A DNA stretch of 64,000 nt, taken from assembly GCF_002127325.2 (NCBI RefSeq), contig NC_035433.2:85455775-85519774 (forward strand). Reading direction: 5' to 3'. Both the position numbers and the translations under genes were made by a program. Below, piece after piece: positions 12,172-23,824 of the stretch. This DNA is from Helianthus annuus (lineage: Eukaryota > Streptophyta > Magnoliopsida > Asterales > Asteraceae). Below the pieces are notes generated by a model, which saw only the letters and a program-made list of their open reading frames with translations, did not search any database and had not been told where the DNA came from. The stretch's first letter is position 1, and each line of letters begins with the position of its first letter.

Positions 12172-13344
12172 TCAACCGGTAGTCCAGGTGGTTCCTTTCT
12201 TATCCTTTCCAGACCTAGCTGCTCCTTTCTTGGCAGCCTTAGGGCAATTAGTACTGATGTGCCCCTTTTCACCACAGCTGAAACAGTTTGCATCCTTCAT
12301 GTCCCTACATTCGTGGGACTGGTGGCCAGTTCTTTTACAGATGCCACATTGCTTTATCTTTTGGCTTAATCGACACTGCCCCCAATGTCTTCTTTTACAG
12401 GTTTTGCATGTAGGCTTTTTGTTGGAATCCTGTTGGTTATTGTTGAGCTTGGATTTGCTCTTCTTAGGATTCTGAGAGTTATCCTCCTCCCTTTGTCTTT
12501 TTTCATTAGTTTCATTCATGAACGACTTTTGTCTCACTACATCTAGAGTGAGAGGCAAGGATAGATCTACAGCTGATCTGTAGTTGGTTGGCCTTGAAGC
12601 CTTAACATCCCCTTTTATTTCTTGTGCCAAACCACCGATGAAACGCGCAATGCGTTTTGGTTCCGGGGTGATTAAATAGGGTACTAGTCTAGATAGGGAG
12701 TTGAAGTCGGTAACATATTGCTGACAATTTAGGTTTTTCATTGTGAGATTCAGAAAATCTGACTCCACCTTTTCCACTTCGTGCTGTGGACAGTAGTTCT
12801 CTTTGACAAGGTCCGCAAACTTGGACCATCCCATAAGGTATAGGGGAATTTTCCCCGTGGACTGCATCATGGCCTTCCACCATACAAGAGCCTCTCCTTT
12901 AAAAGATTGTGAAACAAATTTTACTACGTCTTTATCAGCACAATCGCTGATGTCCACAACCGTTTCCATTTCCTCAAGCCATTCCATAGCATCAATTGCT
13001 CCTTTTTCGCCATTGAAATCTCTGGGTTTGCATGAGACGAAATATTTGTAGGTGCACCCGCCCTCAGTTGAACGGGGCTTATCATAGAGTACTATCTCCT
13101 GAGGTTCGCTCTTTTCATCTGAAGAGTGAACGGAGCTCTCCTTACGAGCTGATGTATGCGTTTCCGTATGGATCTTTGAGTGAGTGACACTTGGTTCCTT
13201 TTTGTTCTCAAGGACCTTATCCACAACTTCACTAATTGCTGCGCTAATCAAGGCCTGAAGAGTAGTGCCATTAACATTTATATTTATATTTGCATCCTTG
13301 TTTTTAGCCGCTGCATTGCTGTGTGCTTCGTCGGAAACCTCCAT
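12172..13344 (-). CDS. gag: Gag of element B (390 aa, intact)
   Basis: A single open frame from ATG at 13344 to a stop at 12172. Gag forms the cytoplasmic virus-like particle that packages element RNA. A low-complexity Asn/His/Ser-rich N-terminus (residues 1-85) is followed by the retrotransposon gag core (about 95-250: CTYKYFVSCKPRDF, FKGEALVWWK, RLVPYLITPEPKRIARFI). The C-terminus is basic, with a CKTCKRRHWGQC cluster, one CCHC zinc knuckle (CGICKRTGHQSHEC) and a second (CFSCGEKGHISTNC). It is about 65-70% similar by eye to gag of element A. It has no stop or frameshift, in contrast to the ruined pol next to it, which suggests the frame has been kept open by selection for mobilisation in cis (inference). 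It ends 26 residues after the last knuckle, so a gag-only product is made. Confidence 0.9.
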   Translation of the reverse strand: MEVSDEAHSNAAAKNKDANININVNGTTLQALISAAISEVVDKVLENKKEPSVTHSKIHTETHTSARKESSVHSSDEKSEPQEIVLYDKPRSTEGGCTYKYFVSCKPRDFNGEKGAIDAMEWLEEMETVVDISDCADKDVVKFVSQSFKGEALVWWKAMMQSTGKIPLYLMGWSKFADLVKENYCPQHEVEKVESDFLNLTMKNLNCQQYVTDFNSLSRLVPYLITPEPKRIARFIGGLAQEIKGDVKASRPTNYRSAVDLSLPLTLDVVRQKSFMNETNEKRQREEDNSQNPKKSKSKLNNNQQDSNKKPTCKTCKRRHWGQCRLSQKIKQCGICKRTGHQSHECRDMKDANCFSCGEKGHISTNCPKAAKKGAARSGKDKKGTTWTTG

Positions 13345-15000
13345 TCTGGAGCTTTGGTACTAACACCAAAATAACATATGCTTAGATGCAAGTTATTATG
13401 GAATCCTCGTAACGGATGATTTATAAAGTCATGGTATTACTAAACCATAATGGCTGTTAGGTTTATAACTTCCTTATAGTATGCTATTAGAAAGTATGTC
13501 AATTATATTTAGCCTAGGTCAAAAAGGACCATCAATTGTGTTTATGGTTTGGACCGAGTCCATTACCTTTTGACTGGGGATCACAATGTCACAACTGTCC
13601 TTGTCATAACGACAATCTTTAGATAGTTGGAAGGCTTGTCATGAAGGACATTAATAATCATAGGCCCGAAGGCCTTGTCACAAAGGACATACAAAATATG
13701 GTACATAAGGCATTAATATATAAGCCGCAATCTTATTGGATCAGAGGTCTTAAGGTTCGAACATAGTTCTTCACCTTTGGACAGAGAGTCAAAGACTACA
13801 ACCGTCATCTTGTGGAAGATAATTTATTTTGCCACAAAGGCTAGTCAATGTACATCATTCTGACTAACTAGATGATTGTGAGCCCCAGAGGAGTCAGCCA
13901 TGGTGAAGCTTTGAAGGCCAACTAACCATGAAGTAATAGCTTACTTAATTATAGGGAATTGTCGAACTTGATAATTTAAATAGCCATGGTGCAAACAAAC
14001 CATATAGGCCAATAGATAGCATTTAGTTTATTTGATCATGTTTTGCCTAGATTTTTTTTTTAAATAAACCATCTTTGGCGTTTAAATGGAATAAATCCTT
14101 TATACTTACTAGACAGGGGACATAAGTCACGACTGTCAATGTCATAGCGACATCTTATATAGCACAACGGCTTGTTCCATAGGACTTTTCGATGGCACAG
14201 ATGCCTTGTCACTAGGGAAATTTTTAATACATAATCAATGATTCCTCTGGATCGGAAAATTTCATAATTCATTGTCTTGACAAGAAGTTATGAAATAAAA
14301 CTATCGTTTTCATGTATGCATCTTTGCCCGTAGGTATACATCCCAGGTGGATGTTTAGATGTGTATATCATGTTCGACGTTTATTAGCCATGATTCCTAT
14401 CGATCATATAGGCTAATTAAGGGGTTTGGAAGTTCCTAATATAAAGGTGACAATCGTGATTTTATCGTATCACTGTTGTCGGGAGTGTTAACACGTTTTC
14501 AAGTGTTAATCAGGATCTGAATCTCTTCTAAACAGGTTTTACCATCTTAGCAAGGTCTTCAATGACATTCAAGGTAGGTCAAACCTTTTAAGATTCTCCT
14601 TTAATACATACACTTAACAGAAAAGGAATAATGTTTATTTTATTCAGGATTTTTATCATGAATCCTAATTTATAAGTGAGTAATAGCACAAATGGCCTAG
14701 TCGAGTAGACAAGTTTAATTTATAAGCCATGATTTCTGAGAATCGAGGCATTACAATTTATCCTAGTTATAAAACATTACGGATATTGAGGTGGCACCAA
14801 GGCCTAGTCACAAGGACATTTATAAATTATAAGCTAGGATTTCAGAGAATCAAAGCCTTGAGGTTTGAACCTAGTTCATTACCTTTTTTTCTGACAAGGA
14901 GTCATAGGTTACGACTGTCTTTATTAAAATTTCTGGCCCGTGGGCCTATCAATTGACATCTCGTAAGATGTTAAGACATATAGTCATTGTACTGATGATA

Positions 15001-15219
15001 CGCTCAGCGGTCACAGTAATGACATGACGCCATGATCAGTGTCATTAATTTAATCAACTGTCGTTCAGTGGTCATAATGATGACATGACGACAGGATTAG
15101 CACTTAATTTAAATCAACTGTCATTCAGCGGTCATAATAATGACATAACGACAGGATTAGTACTTAGTTTAAATCAAATGTCATTCAGTGGTCATAATAA
15201 TGACATGACGACCAGATTA
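15001..15219. repeat. 60-bp tandem repeat, about 3.7 copies
   Basis: Units start at 15001, 15061, 15121 and 15181, each built around TTCAGTGGTCATAATAATGA and a following ACATGACGACAGGATTAG. Identity between neighbours is roughly 80-90%. It is part of the leader of element B. There is no spacer/repeat pattern, so it is not CRISPR-like. Confidence 0.9.
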
Positions 15220-15320
15220 TCGTCTAGAGGGCTTTTGAGCATAGCTCACCCCCTTAGGACGGGGAATCTCAAAAGATCACAACTGTCGATGTCACAATCG
15301 GACAGGGTATTATAGCTCGT

Positions 15321-15482
15321 GGCACTTCATCCTTAAGGGATGATTATTTTACTTACAGGGAATTTTAAATAATCCCAATTTTCAAATTTATTACCCATAG
15401 GCACTTCATCCTCAATGGATGGCTGTTTTACTTGCAGCGAATTTTAAATAAATCCCAATTTTCAAATTTATTACCCGTAGGC
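15321..15482. repeat. About 80-bp tandem duplication
   Basis: The block GCACTTCATCCT...TTACTTACAGGGAATTTTAAAT...TTCAAATTTATTACCC occurs twice in a row. A single related copy is at 25335-25400 in the leader of element A. Confidence 0.8.
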
Positions 15483-16394
15483 ACTTTATTACCACGTATG
15501 GTTAAAATATGATCATCTTAATTGATGATGTAAACCCAGGATTCAGAGATCATTAAACTGGGTTGGGAATCTTTTGAAGAATCCTTAATAACGTGTGTGA
15601 TTTCCAACGAATCACATCTGCCGAGAGGGTTAACATGTTTTCAGATGTTAACTGGGATACAAATCTTTTAAACAGGTCTTACCATCTTGGCCCGGTCTTA
15701 TAATTGACCCAAAGGCTAGGTTCCACTCTTAAGATTCTGAGTTTATAATTACCGCTGAACAAATTTTTAAATTGAAATGTTAATAAGGATCTGAATCTAA
15801 ATTGAGGAACTGCCATCTTGGTCGGGTCTTAATATGACACGAGGCTAGGTCTTGTCCTTTTTAGATTTTTCCATTTTATTATAATGGTAGATATTACAAC
15901 AGAATTTGTTATTTTAATTTACTTCATATATTATATTCATATAAATGATATAAACGAAATTTAGATAAAACATCCCAATGGTTTTTTTTTTGAAGAGGTA
16001 TAGAATTGCCCAAAAAAAGGGACTTAAAAGAAATGATGCTGTCCTCAAAGGGACCAGAAGGTAAATATCGCTATAAAGACTTTAAGGAAACGATCTTCAG
16101 TAAAAGGAGTTTCTTTTTCATCTTATTTCTGAATGCTTTCTCCTTGGATGTTTGTTTTATTTTAGCCGCGGTACGAAGCTCAGCATCTCGGGGCTCCGGG
16201 TGTGGAGAACTCCTATTACGGCTCCTTTTCTTGGCGATGCATCCAATATAAAAAAAATAATTGGAAGCAATAAATTCCAGATTAGAATCGGGAGTTTTCC
16301 TATGTTAAGTCTAGACTCAGAAGGTTAAGGAATGTGCTATTGTGTCATTGAGATTAAACACAAAAGGCTAGTGTTTAATTCACTCAATGTTGGC

Positions 16395-16407
16395 TCTGAT
16401 ACCAACC
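16395..16407 (-). other. Primer-binding site of element B
   Basis: On the minus strand the 5' LTR end GGGGTGTGACA is followed by GG and TTGGTATCAGAGCCAA, the usual complement to the initiator-methionine tRNA 3' end. Confidence 0.9.
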
Positions 16408-19400
16408 TGTCACACCCCGAATTTCCACGTGTCACCGGTGGGCCCGGTGGGGAGTATCGTGACGTAGTTGATAACATCATAGTCAAACAACACAATTTAT
16501 AAATGCACAGCGGAAGCAAAAGATAATATTTTACAATCCGAATATAAAGTAATATCAAGTATTACAACGGAAAGTAGGGGATCCACAGGCGGATCTTAAA
16601 ACTTAAATATTGTTCAACAGACTTTAGACGCCTAGAATTTGCAAGATTCCTTATTAACGCCCTGAGCAGCTTCCAGCCTATTACGTACTTGTACCTGTCA
16701 CTTAGACTTTGGAAAATACGTCAGTTTTCACTGGTAAATACACTCAACTGACTCATTTGAAAAGAGTTTATGAAAATAGGTTTAGGCGCACAAGGCACAA
16801 ATCTATTTTGACACTTGATTAAGATGCACAAGGCAAGATTAATCTTTTATACTTGGGACAAACTATATCTCATGTTATCAGTTTTACATAACTTGCTCTA
16901 CATACGGGGCCCGGTCCTATGCCGGTTCAAGATTAACCGACACACCACTATTCCCCTATTGGGAATCCCATATTGGGTATAATCAAATAATAAGCATAAA
17001 GCATCTGTCAGGTGTATGCCTACACCCCGTGCTTAGGTCGTGGCCATTGCAATTAATGAGTCAAGGATATCCAGGACACGGTCGCATTAACCCCCAATGT
17101 TTCAGTCAAGCAATACGAATTAAAACAGGTTATTTGAATTTCCCGATACATTGGTCTTCGAATCCCATACCTGACCATGCGGTATTTATATTACCGTATC
17201 CCAAGCCCGTAATAGGGAAAATAAGTTAAGAGTACTTACCTGAGCTAGCTCCTGTCTTAAATAGCAAGAGTTATAATAACTCAGCCGTATTCACTTAAGT
17301 AAGCGTAGGTACAATTTACCGGAAGGCTCTAGTCTGGAACGATGGTATAAATAACCAATTAGAATACTAACGGGTCTTTAATTAAGCCTAAGCTTAGACC
17401 GGTTAGTTTTAAGGAAATATACGGTTCAAGCGCACGATTAAGCGAAGACCGGATAGAACGTGATTCAGACCCGACCAGTTTGAATACTTGTATAATATGG
17501 GTATACTAAATACATTCTGGATTTTGAGACAAAAATGATAACGTTTGACCCGTTTCGGTCAATTTATGCAAACTAGTTACATAAACCGAACTGAGCGCTA
17601 AAAGAGCGTTACGGGTAGGCAAAAGAGTCATATGCAAGTTCCCTGAGATAATATGCTTTAAATATGATATAATATCAGTAAGTTATGTTCTATTATGCCC
17701 CGAATAATTTTAAACTCAATTTATGCCTTAGAAGGGCATTTTGGTCATTTAAAAGATTATAAAAGAGTAAAATTAGAAATCTGAGTTTCGGGTCTGGCTT
17801 ATACAGTAAATATACTTTATTGGGTATATTATAACAGTAGGGGTATTTTAGTAATTTCACAAGGGCTAAAAATGCCAAAACTGGAAATCTGAGTTCATAT
17901 ACCTATACTTACTGTTATTATATGAAAATATACTAATTACATCAGTAGGTATGAGTCTTATATGTTTAAAACGGGTATAACGCTTACTATGCGCTTAAAA
18001 CGCTTAAAATGCGATTTAGTGCCGTTTCCGGGTTTTTAAAAGAAAGCTGAGATTTTTATACTTCCAGAATGCTCAAAATAATTTATTTAACATATAAAAT
18101 CAGTAGAAAAAGGTTTCGGGTCAAAAGAATATATAAAACTCATTTTATGGCTTAAACGGTCAAAACCGGCATAAACCGAATCGACTAAGCGATCTAAGAT
18201 ACGATCAGCCAAAAATTAAATAAAAATCATCAAAAATCCCAAAATATTATATAACATCAGTGGGTAAAAAGTTTTGTATCAAAACGTGGCCTGAAATAGG
18301 TTAGACGCAAAATGCGCCGTTTATTAAACATAAAGCTTTAGTTTTACGCTATTGGCCATAACTCAAAATCTGGACCACCAACTGGTCTCAAATTTTCGGT
18401 GCAAGTTTATATATTAGAAATAAAGATTTCTACTCTTTCACTTTTCCAAAAATCACGTTTTATATCAAAAAGGGCAAAATAGTCAACTTTAAGCATAAAT
18501 CGGAAACATGCAAATGAATCGGCTAAGTATAGACTCGAGATATAAAAATTCCAGAAAGTTTAACCAAAATAAAAGTAGTCAAAAATAGTCTCCAATACAG
18601 ATCTCAAACATGCATGCACGGATCCGAATCGATAGTCTACGAAAAAGTCGTTTTATAAGACTTTCGGTTCCGATCCGAGTTTATACTAAAGATTGTCGAG
18701 TTGATTATGGTAAAACACATTCTTATATTCATTATAAGTTATTTTTGATGATCAAACTGATTGCATGTCATCTACACTACTATTTATGCTATATTTCGCA
18801 AAAACGATTTCTGTTGACTTTTTAGAAATAACTTTGACTCGACAAATAGCATGCTTAGAGTGGGAATCAGAGAATACCCTTTTGAGGGTTTGTTTCCCAC
18901 ATAAATACCAACATATCAGTGGTTTCAATTTGAGAAATGACAGAGTAAAACTCGTTTAATCGAAAAGTCAAAGTATAAGAACAACGGTTTGACTTTTAAC
19001 AATTAATCAATGCAAGAACGAATTATAGAATGTTATGAAGGCTTACAAAGGTCCTAATGAAGCTAAGTTAACACTAGGAGGTGGCCTTGTCGTTCAAATT
19101 TGCTCCAGAAGTGCCTTGAGAGCTTTTGCAAGTTTTGGGTGTTCTTGATCACAATGCAAGTGCCAAAGAAATGAGCTTTTTGATCAACTTATGGAGGAAT
19201 TCAGATGTATAGAGAGCTTCTCAGTAGCCTAGGCATGCAAGGGATTTAATTGGTGCAAAATGGAGGTGATATGAGCTGTTTACCACTTCAAATTCGGACC
19301 CAAATTGCAATTTTCGCGAAATTCTGATGCTGGCGGGGTCACGCGGCCCGCCTAAGGATTCCCAGGCGGGTCGCCTGGGGTCTGCAGGCCCAAAATTGTT

Positions 19401-19986
19401 TCAAACTTGGCAGCTTTGGTCCCTGTCCTTGCACGCGATGCTTTGGCTACTTATTTTGACTCGTAAACCCCCAAACTTGGTTTCTAAGAACCTTGGGACA
19501 TTTACCAACATGGTAATGTCCTCGGATAACTTTGCGCTCAACCGAAAAGCCATGAAATTCGACGTTGACGCTTTTAACCCCTCAAGCACGGTTTTGGCCA
19601 TAACTTTCTCATACGTTATCGAAACTTCATGAAATTTTTACCACATATTCTAGTGAGTATATTTTAGCATACAATGCTTCGGGTCTGCCAAATGTTCACT
19701 CAGAGGTATAAATTCGACATGTTGACACTTTTGGCCCCTATAGTTTGTAATTCCTCACTTTTGTGCAATTTCCGCGTCGTATGATCCATGAACCATCCGT
19801 TTAAGGTTATGAACATTATGTAGGGTTATTATAGAGTCTATTTATCCATTGTTGACACTTTGGACCCTTACGTTCCATAGTTTTCACTGTTTGTCAATTT
19901 TAGTCCCTCTAAAGTATGTTTTCACATACCGGAACCTTATGACACGTGTCAAGACATTATTGGACGGAAATTTTCGAGGTGTTACA
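16408..19986 (-). repeat. Element B 5' LTR
   Basis: 3579 bp. It starts TGTCACACCCCGAATTTCC beside the PBS and ends GGTGTTACA at the ATTCC duplication. Roughly 14 substitutions and one single-base indel were seen against 6281-9860, mostly transitions. Confidence 0.95.
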
Positions 19987-19991
19987 ATTCC

Positions 19992-20100
19992 GAACTTCAT
20001 GCTACTTTCTCAGTTGTGGGACCTATTGGCTCAACATTTTAGTAGCAACATTCCCAATAATCCAAATTCCATATAAAAGACGGACTTTAGAAACGACCGG

Positions 20101-20144
<44 letters not shown>

Positions 20145-20368
20145 ATGTTTGTCAAACGATTTAAGGATCTTGGGATTTATAAATTTGGGTCGCTCAGAGG
20201 TATTTTAATAACATGTCGCCCTTGGGGTCGTTCAGAGGTATTTTAATAACATGACGCCCTTTTTAAATCCTACCATACATCTTTTTATTTGATCCGGTTT
20301 TCCTGACACGTCTGTCTCTCATGAAACGTGTCTTTATTTTATTGGACAGGAATTTCCGAGGTGTTACA
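19992..20368 (-). repeat. Element A 3' LTR, second part
   Basis: It resumes at GAACTTCATGCTAC after element B and ends GAGGTGTTACA at the polypurine tract. It holds a TA dinucleotide run (20104-20142) and a 34-bp direct duplication (TTCAGAGGTATTTTAATAACA twice, about 20187-20262). Confidence 0.93.
20104..20142. repeat. TA microsatellite in LTR of element A
   Basis: About 39 bp here against about 55 bp at 30697-30751 in the sister LTR. The difference accounts for the unequal LTR lengths. Confidence 0.95.
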
Positions 20369-20385
20369 TCCTCACCCCCTTAAAA
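20369..20385 (-). other. Polypurine tract of element A
   Basis: Minus-strand TTTTAAGGGGGTGAGGA abuts the 3' LTR start TGTAACACC, the same tract as in element B. Confidence 0.85.
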
Positions 20386-20404
20386 GAAATCTCGACCTCG
20401 AGAT

Positions 20405-21805
20405 TTAAGGAAACAAATGAGGGTATTTTTCTTTCATCGTGGACTCTAACTCCCACGTATATTCAGGACCTCTACGGGCGTCCCACTTTACCTTGACAAT
20501 AGGTACAAGCTTTCTTCGAAGCTTCTTCACCTGTCGATCCTCAATTGTCACAGGTTTTTCCACAAATTTTAAGCTCTCGTCTATATGCACATCCGTGTGT
20601 GATATGACTAGCGACTCGTCAGCTAGACATTTCTTCAGATTGCAGACGTGAAATACATTATGAATACCGTCGAGCTCCTCAGGTAAGTTTAACTTGTAAG
20701 CCACCGACCCTACACATTCGATGATTTCGAATGGTCCTATGTACCTTGGGCTTAACTTACCTTTCTTGCCAAATCGCATCACCCCTTTCCAAGGTGATAC
20801 TTTGAGCAAAACCTTATCGCCAACCTCAAACTTGAGAGGTTTTCGCCTTTCATCCGCATAGCTCTTCTGCCTATCTCGAGCAGCTTTCAGGCGGTCGCGA
20901 ATTTGGACAATCTTGTCCGTTATCTCGAAGACCAAGTCAGGGCCTGACAATTGCGTATCTCCCACTTCTGCCCAGCAAATGGGCGTTCTGCACTTTCTAC
21001 CATATAGTGCTTCAAAAGGTGCAGCCTTAATACTAGTATGGTAGCTATTATTGTAGGAGAACTCGACCAATGGTAAATGCCTGTCCCAACTTCCTCCTAG
21101 ATCAATTACACATGCACGCAGCATGTCTTCCAGCGTCTGAATAGTACGCTTACTCTGCCCATCCGTCTGAGGATGGTAAGCCGTACTGAAATTCAATTTA
21201 GTGCCCAGAGACTGTTGGAAACTCTTCCAGAAATGAGATGTGTATCTAGCATCCCGATCTGAGATAATAGATACTGGTACGCCATGCAAGGCCACAATCT
21301 TATCCACGTACAACTGGGCTAGCATGTCAGAGCTGAAGGTCTCTTTAATGGGCAGGAAATGTGCTGACTTAGTCAGTCTATCAACTATGACCCATATAGT
21401 ATCATTTCCCTTCGGCGTCTTAGGTAATTTGGTGATGAAGTCCATCGTCACCATTTCCCATTTCCATGTGGGAATTTCAGGCTGTTGCAGTAAACCTGAC
21501 GGCTTCTGATGTTCAGCTTTGACTTTAGCACACGTCAGGCATTTAGCTACATAAGCAGTTATAGACTTTTTCAAGCCTATCCACCAATAATTCGCCTTTA
21601 AATCCTGGTACATCTTATCAGCTCCGGGATGGACGGAATATTTGGAACTGTGGGCTTCCTTGAGGATAACATCCTGAAGTCCTCCATATACAGGAACCCA
21701 TATTCGTCCATTTAATCTCAACATTCCGTCTTTGTCATAGGATAACTGTTCTTCAGTTACTCCTAATTTCTCCTCAGGATAGTTAGCTTCCAATACAGCT
21801 TCCTT
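20405..21805 (-). pseudogene. pol: Integrase domain of element A, catalytic Glu replaced by Lys
   Basis: The frame is open after an in-frame stop at 21808-21806 and continues the same frame as RT. The HHCC zinc region ([10 protein letters not shown] ... CLTCAK) is followed by the catalytic core, with TMDFI and SDRDARY giving the two aspartates. The third catalytic residue, expected 36 positions after the second aspartate in the DGQS-R motif, is lysine (codon 21151-21149) rather than glutamate; the integrase remnant of element B keeps glutamate there. The C-terminus has [17 protein letters not shown] and a chromodomain-like tail (QVKKLRRK ... TWELE). Integrase inserts element cDNA into the chromosome. 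With the replaced glutamate and the upstream stop this copy cannot. Length and order are otherwise normal for the lineage. Confidence 0.93.
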
Positions 21806-23824
21806 CTATGCAGCTAACAACCTTTCATTCAAACTACTCTTGATTTCAATGCTGTTGGCATTGATCCTTATCGGCTTCACTCTTTCCTTCCTGCTCAAAG
21901 CATCTGCGACTACATTGGCCTTGCCTGGATGGTACCTTATTTCACAATCATAATCGTTCAAGGTTTCCATCCATCGTCGCTGCCTCATGTTCAAACCCTT
22001 CTGATTGAACAGATGTTGAAGGCTCTTATGGTCGGAATAGATTACACACTTCGTCCCATACAAATAATGCCTCCAAAGCTTTAGTGCAAATACAACGGCA
22101 CCCAACTCCAAGTCATGGGTGGTGTAATTCTTCTCGTGCACCTTTAGTTGACGTGAAGCGTAGGCTATGACCTTGCCCTTTTGCATTAACACACAACCCA
22201 TTCCGGTGTGTGATGCATCACAATACACCACAAATTCTTCAATGCCTTCTGGTAGAGTCAGCACTGGTGCGTTACTTAACTTCTGCTTTAAGATATCAAA
22301 ATATTCTTGCTGCTTAGGCCCCCAATTGAACTTAATGTTCTTACGTGTTAACGATGTCAAGGGTGCAGCGATTCTGGAGAAGTTTTCAATAAAACGCCTA
22401 TAGTATCCAGCCAAACCTAGGAAGCTACGAATCTCTGAAGGTGTCTTGGGCTCCTGCCAGTTCATAATAGCTTCTATCTTGGCGGGATCCACTTGAATTC
22501 CACGCTCACTCACAACGAGTCCAAGGAACTGGACTTCGCGAAGCCAAAATTCACACTTTGAAAACTTGGCATAGAGCTTCTCTTGATGGAGCAGCTTAAG
22601 AATGCACCGAAGATGCCTCTCATGGTCAGCTTGGTTCTTTGAATAGATGAGGATGTCGTTAATGAAGACGATGACAAATTTATCCAGATAAGGCTTGCAT
22701 ACGCGATTCATGAGATCCATGAATGCGGCAGGTGCGTTAGTGAGCCCAAAAGGCATCACTAGGAACTCGTAGTGACCATAACGAGTCCTAAACGCGGTCT
22801 TATGAACATCCTCCTCCTTAACCTTCAATTGATGATAGCCTGACCTGAGATCTATCTTAGAAAAGTAACTCGCTCCCTGAAGCTGGTCGAATAGATCATC
22901 GATTCTAGACAAAGGATATCTGTTCTTGATAGTAACCTTGTTTAGCTCACGGTAATCAATGCATAGACGCATTGATCCATCCTTCTTTTTAACAAACAGA
23001 ATTGGCGCTCCCCATGGAGATGAACTAGGTCTAATAAAACCTTTAGCTAGTAAATCATCTAGTTGTGTTCTTAATTCCTTCATCTCTGTTGGTGCTAATC
23101 TATATGGTGCTCTGGCTACTGGTGCAGCTCCAGGGATGATGTCAATCCTAAATTCCACCTGCCTGTCTGGTGGCAAACCAGGCAGTTCCTCCGGAAAAAT
23201 CTTGGGATAGTCAGAAATGACCGGTATGTCTTCGATCCTGGGCTTCTTCTCGTCAATGGTTACTCTTGCCATATAAATGACACAACCCCTACTCGTGCAT
23301 CCGGATGCCTTAAGCATGGCCACACGCTCTGGCATTCCATGTTGAGTATCTCCCTGAATAGTGAGTGGCTCACCAGATGGGGTCTTGATTACTACCTGCT
23401 TCTTGTTGCACACTATCTGGGCTTGGTTACGCGATAACCAATCCACTACTATCACTACATCAAAGCCTGCTAGCTTAAAGGGTAACAAGGATAAAGGAAA
23501 AGAGTGGTTCCTAATGGATAAGACACATCCATCTAACACAGTCGAAACTGTTTCTATTGTTCCATCAGCTAATTCCACTTCATATTTCATACTTAAAACT
23601 TTAACAGGTAATTTCAACAGTTCACAGAACTTATTATCTACAAAGGACCTATCCGCCCCAGAGTCAAACAATACCCTTGCGTAGACATCATTAATGAGAA
23701 AAGTACCTGTTATGACATTATCGTCCTGAATAGCTTCCTTTGCATCCATGCGGAAGACTCTTGCATTAGTCTTCTTTCCTTCCTCCGTTTTCTTGGCAAG
23801 CTTCGGGCAGTTGGGTCTAATATG
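21806..23824 (-). pseudogene. pol: Protease, RT and RNase H of element A, RT active site altered
   Basis: Continuous with gag in frame except for the stop at 23827-23825; the longest open part starts at a Met at 23749. The protease has the [11 protein letters not shown] active-site motif near its start. RT shows the usual blocks ([46 protein letters not shown]), but the catalytic motif is FINDILIYS: the first of the two aspartates is asparagine (codon 22660-22658). RNase H follows ([38 protein letters not shown]) with its acidic residues present. The frame ends at a stop codon (21808-21806) in the linker before integrase. The family makes gag-pol as one polyprotein, and all three parts of it share one frame here. 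Confidence 0.95.

Larger units (their letters stand above)
13345..16394 (-). other. Leader of element B, repeat-rich, non-coding
   Basis: Three kilobases between PBS and gag. Modules seen once in the leader of element A are repeated here. A block with TTGTCACAAGGACATT, a GAGAATCAAAG motif and a CAACTGTC motif recurs in diverged form around 13550-13800, 14100-14280, 14690-14940 and 15240-15300. A block with ACCATCTTGG...AGGCTAGGT recurs at about 15680 and 15810. On the minus strand 16066-16250 is free of stops and encodes a basic stretch (KKRSRNRSSPHPEPRDAEL) but has no convincing start. It could be a relic of an upstream ORF. Confidence 0.7.
6281..19986 (-). mobile_element. Element B: gag-only, pol-deleted Ty3/gypsy element
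   Basis: The element is 13.7 kb with LTRs of about 3.58 kb, a 5-bp TSD, a PBS matching the initiator-Met-tRNA type and a polypurine tract. In minus orientation it has a 3-kb repeat-rich leader, an open 390-codon gag, a decayed stretch where protease, RT and integrase should be, and a short integrase 3' end. LTR differences seen by eye number about 14, so the insertion is recent although pol is long dead. LTR ends, leader motifs and gag are related to element A, so a Tekay-like relative could have mobilised it in trans (inference). Confidence 0.92.

Noticed and set aside
15001..15219. CRISPR-like array
   Set aside because: Units are contiguous 60-bp diverged tandem repeats without spacers, inside the leader of a plant retrotransposon.
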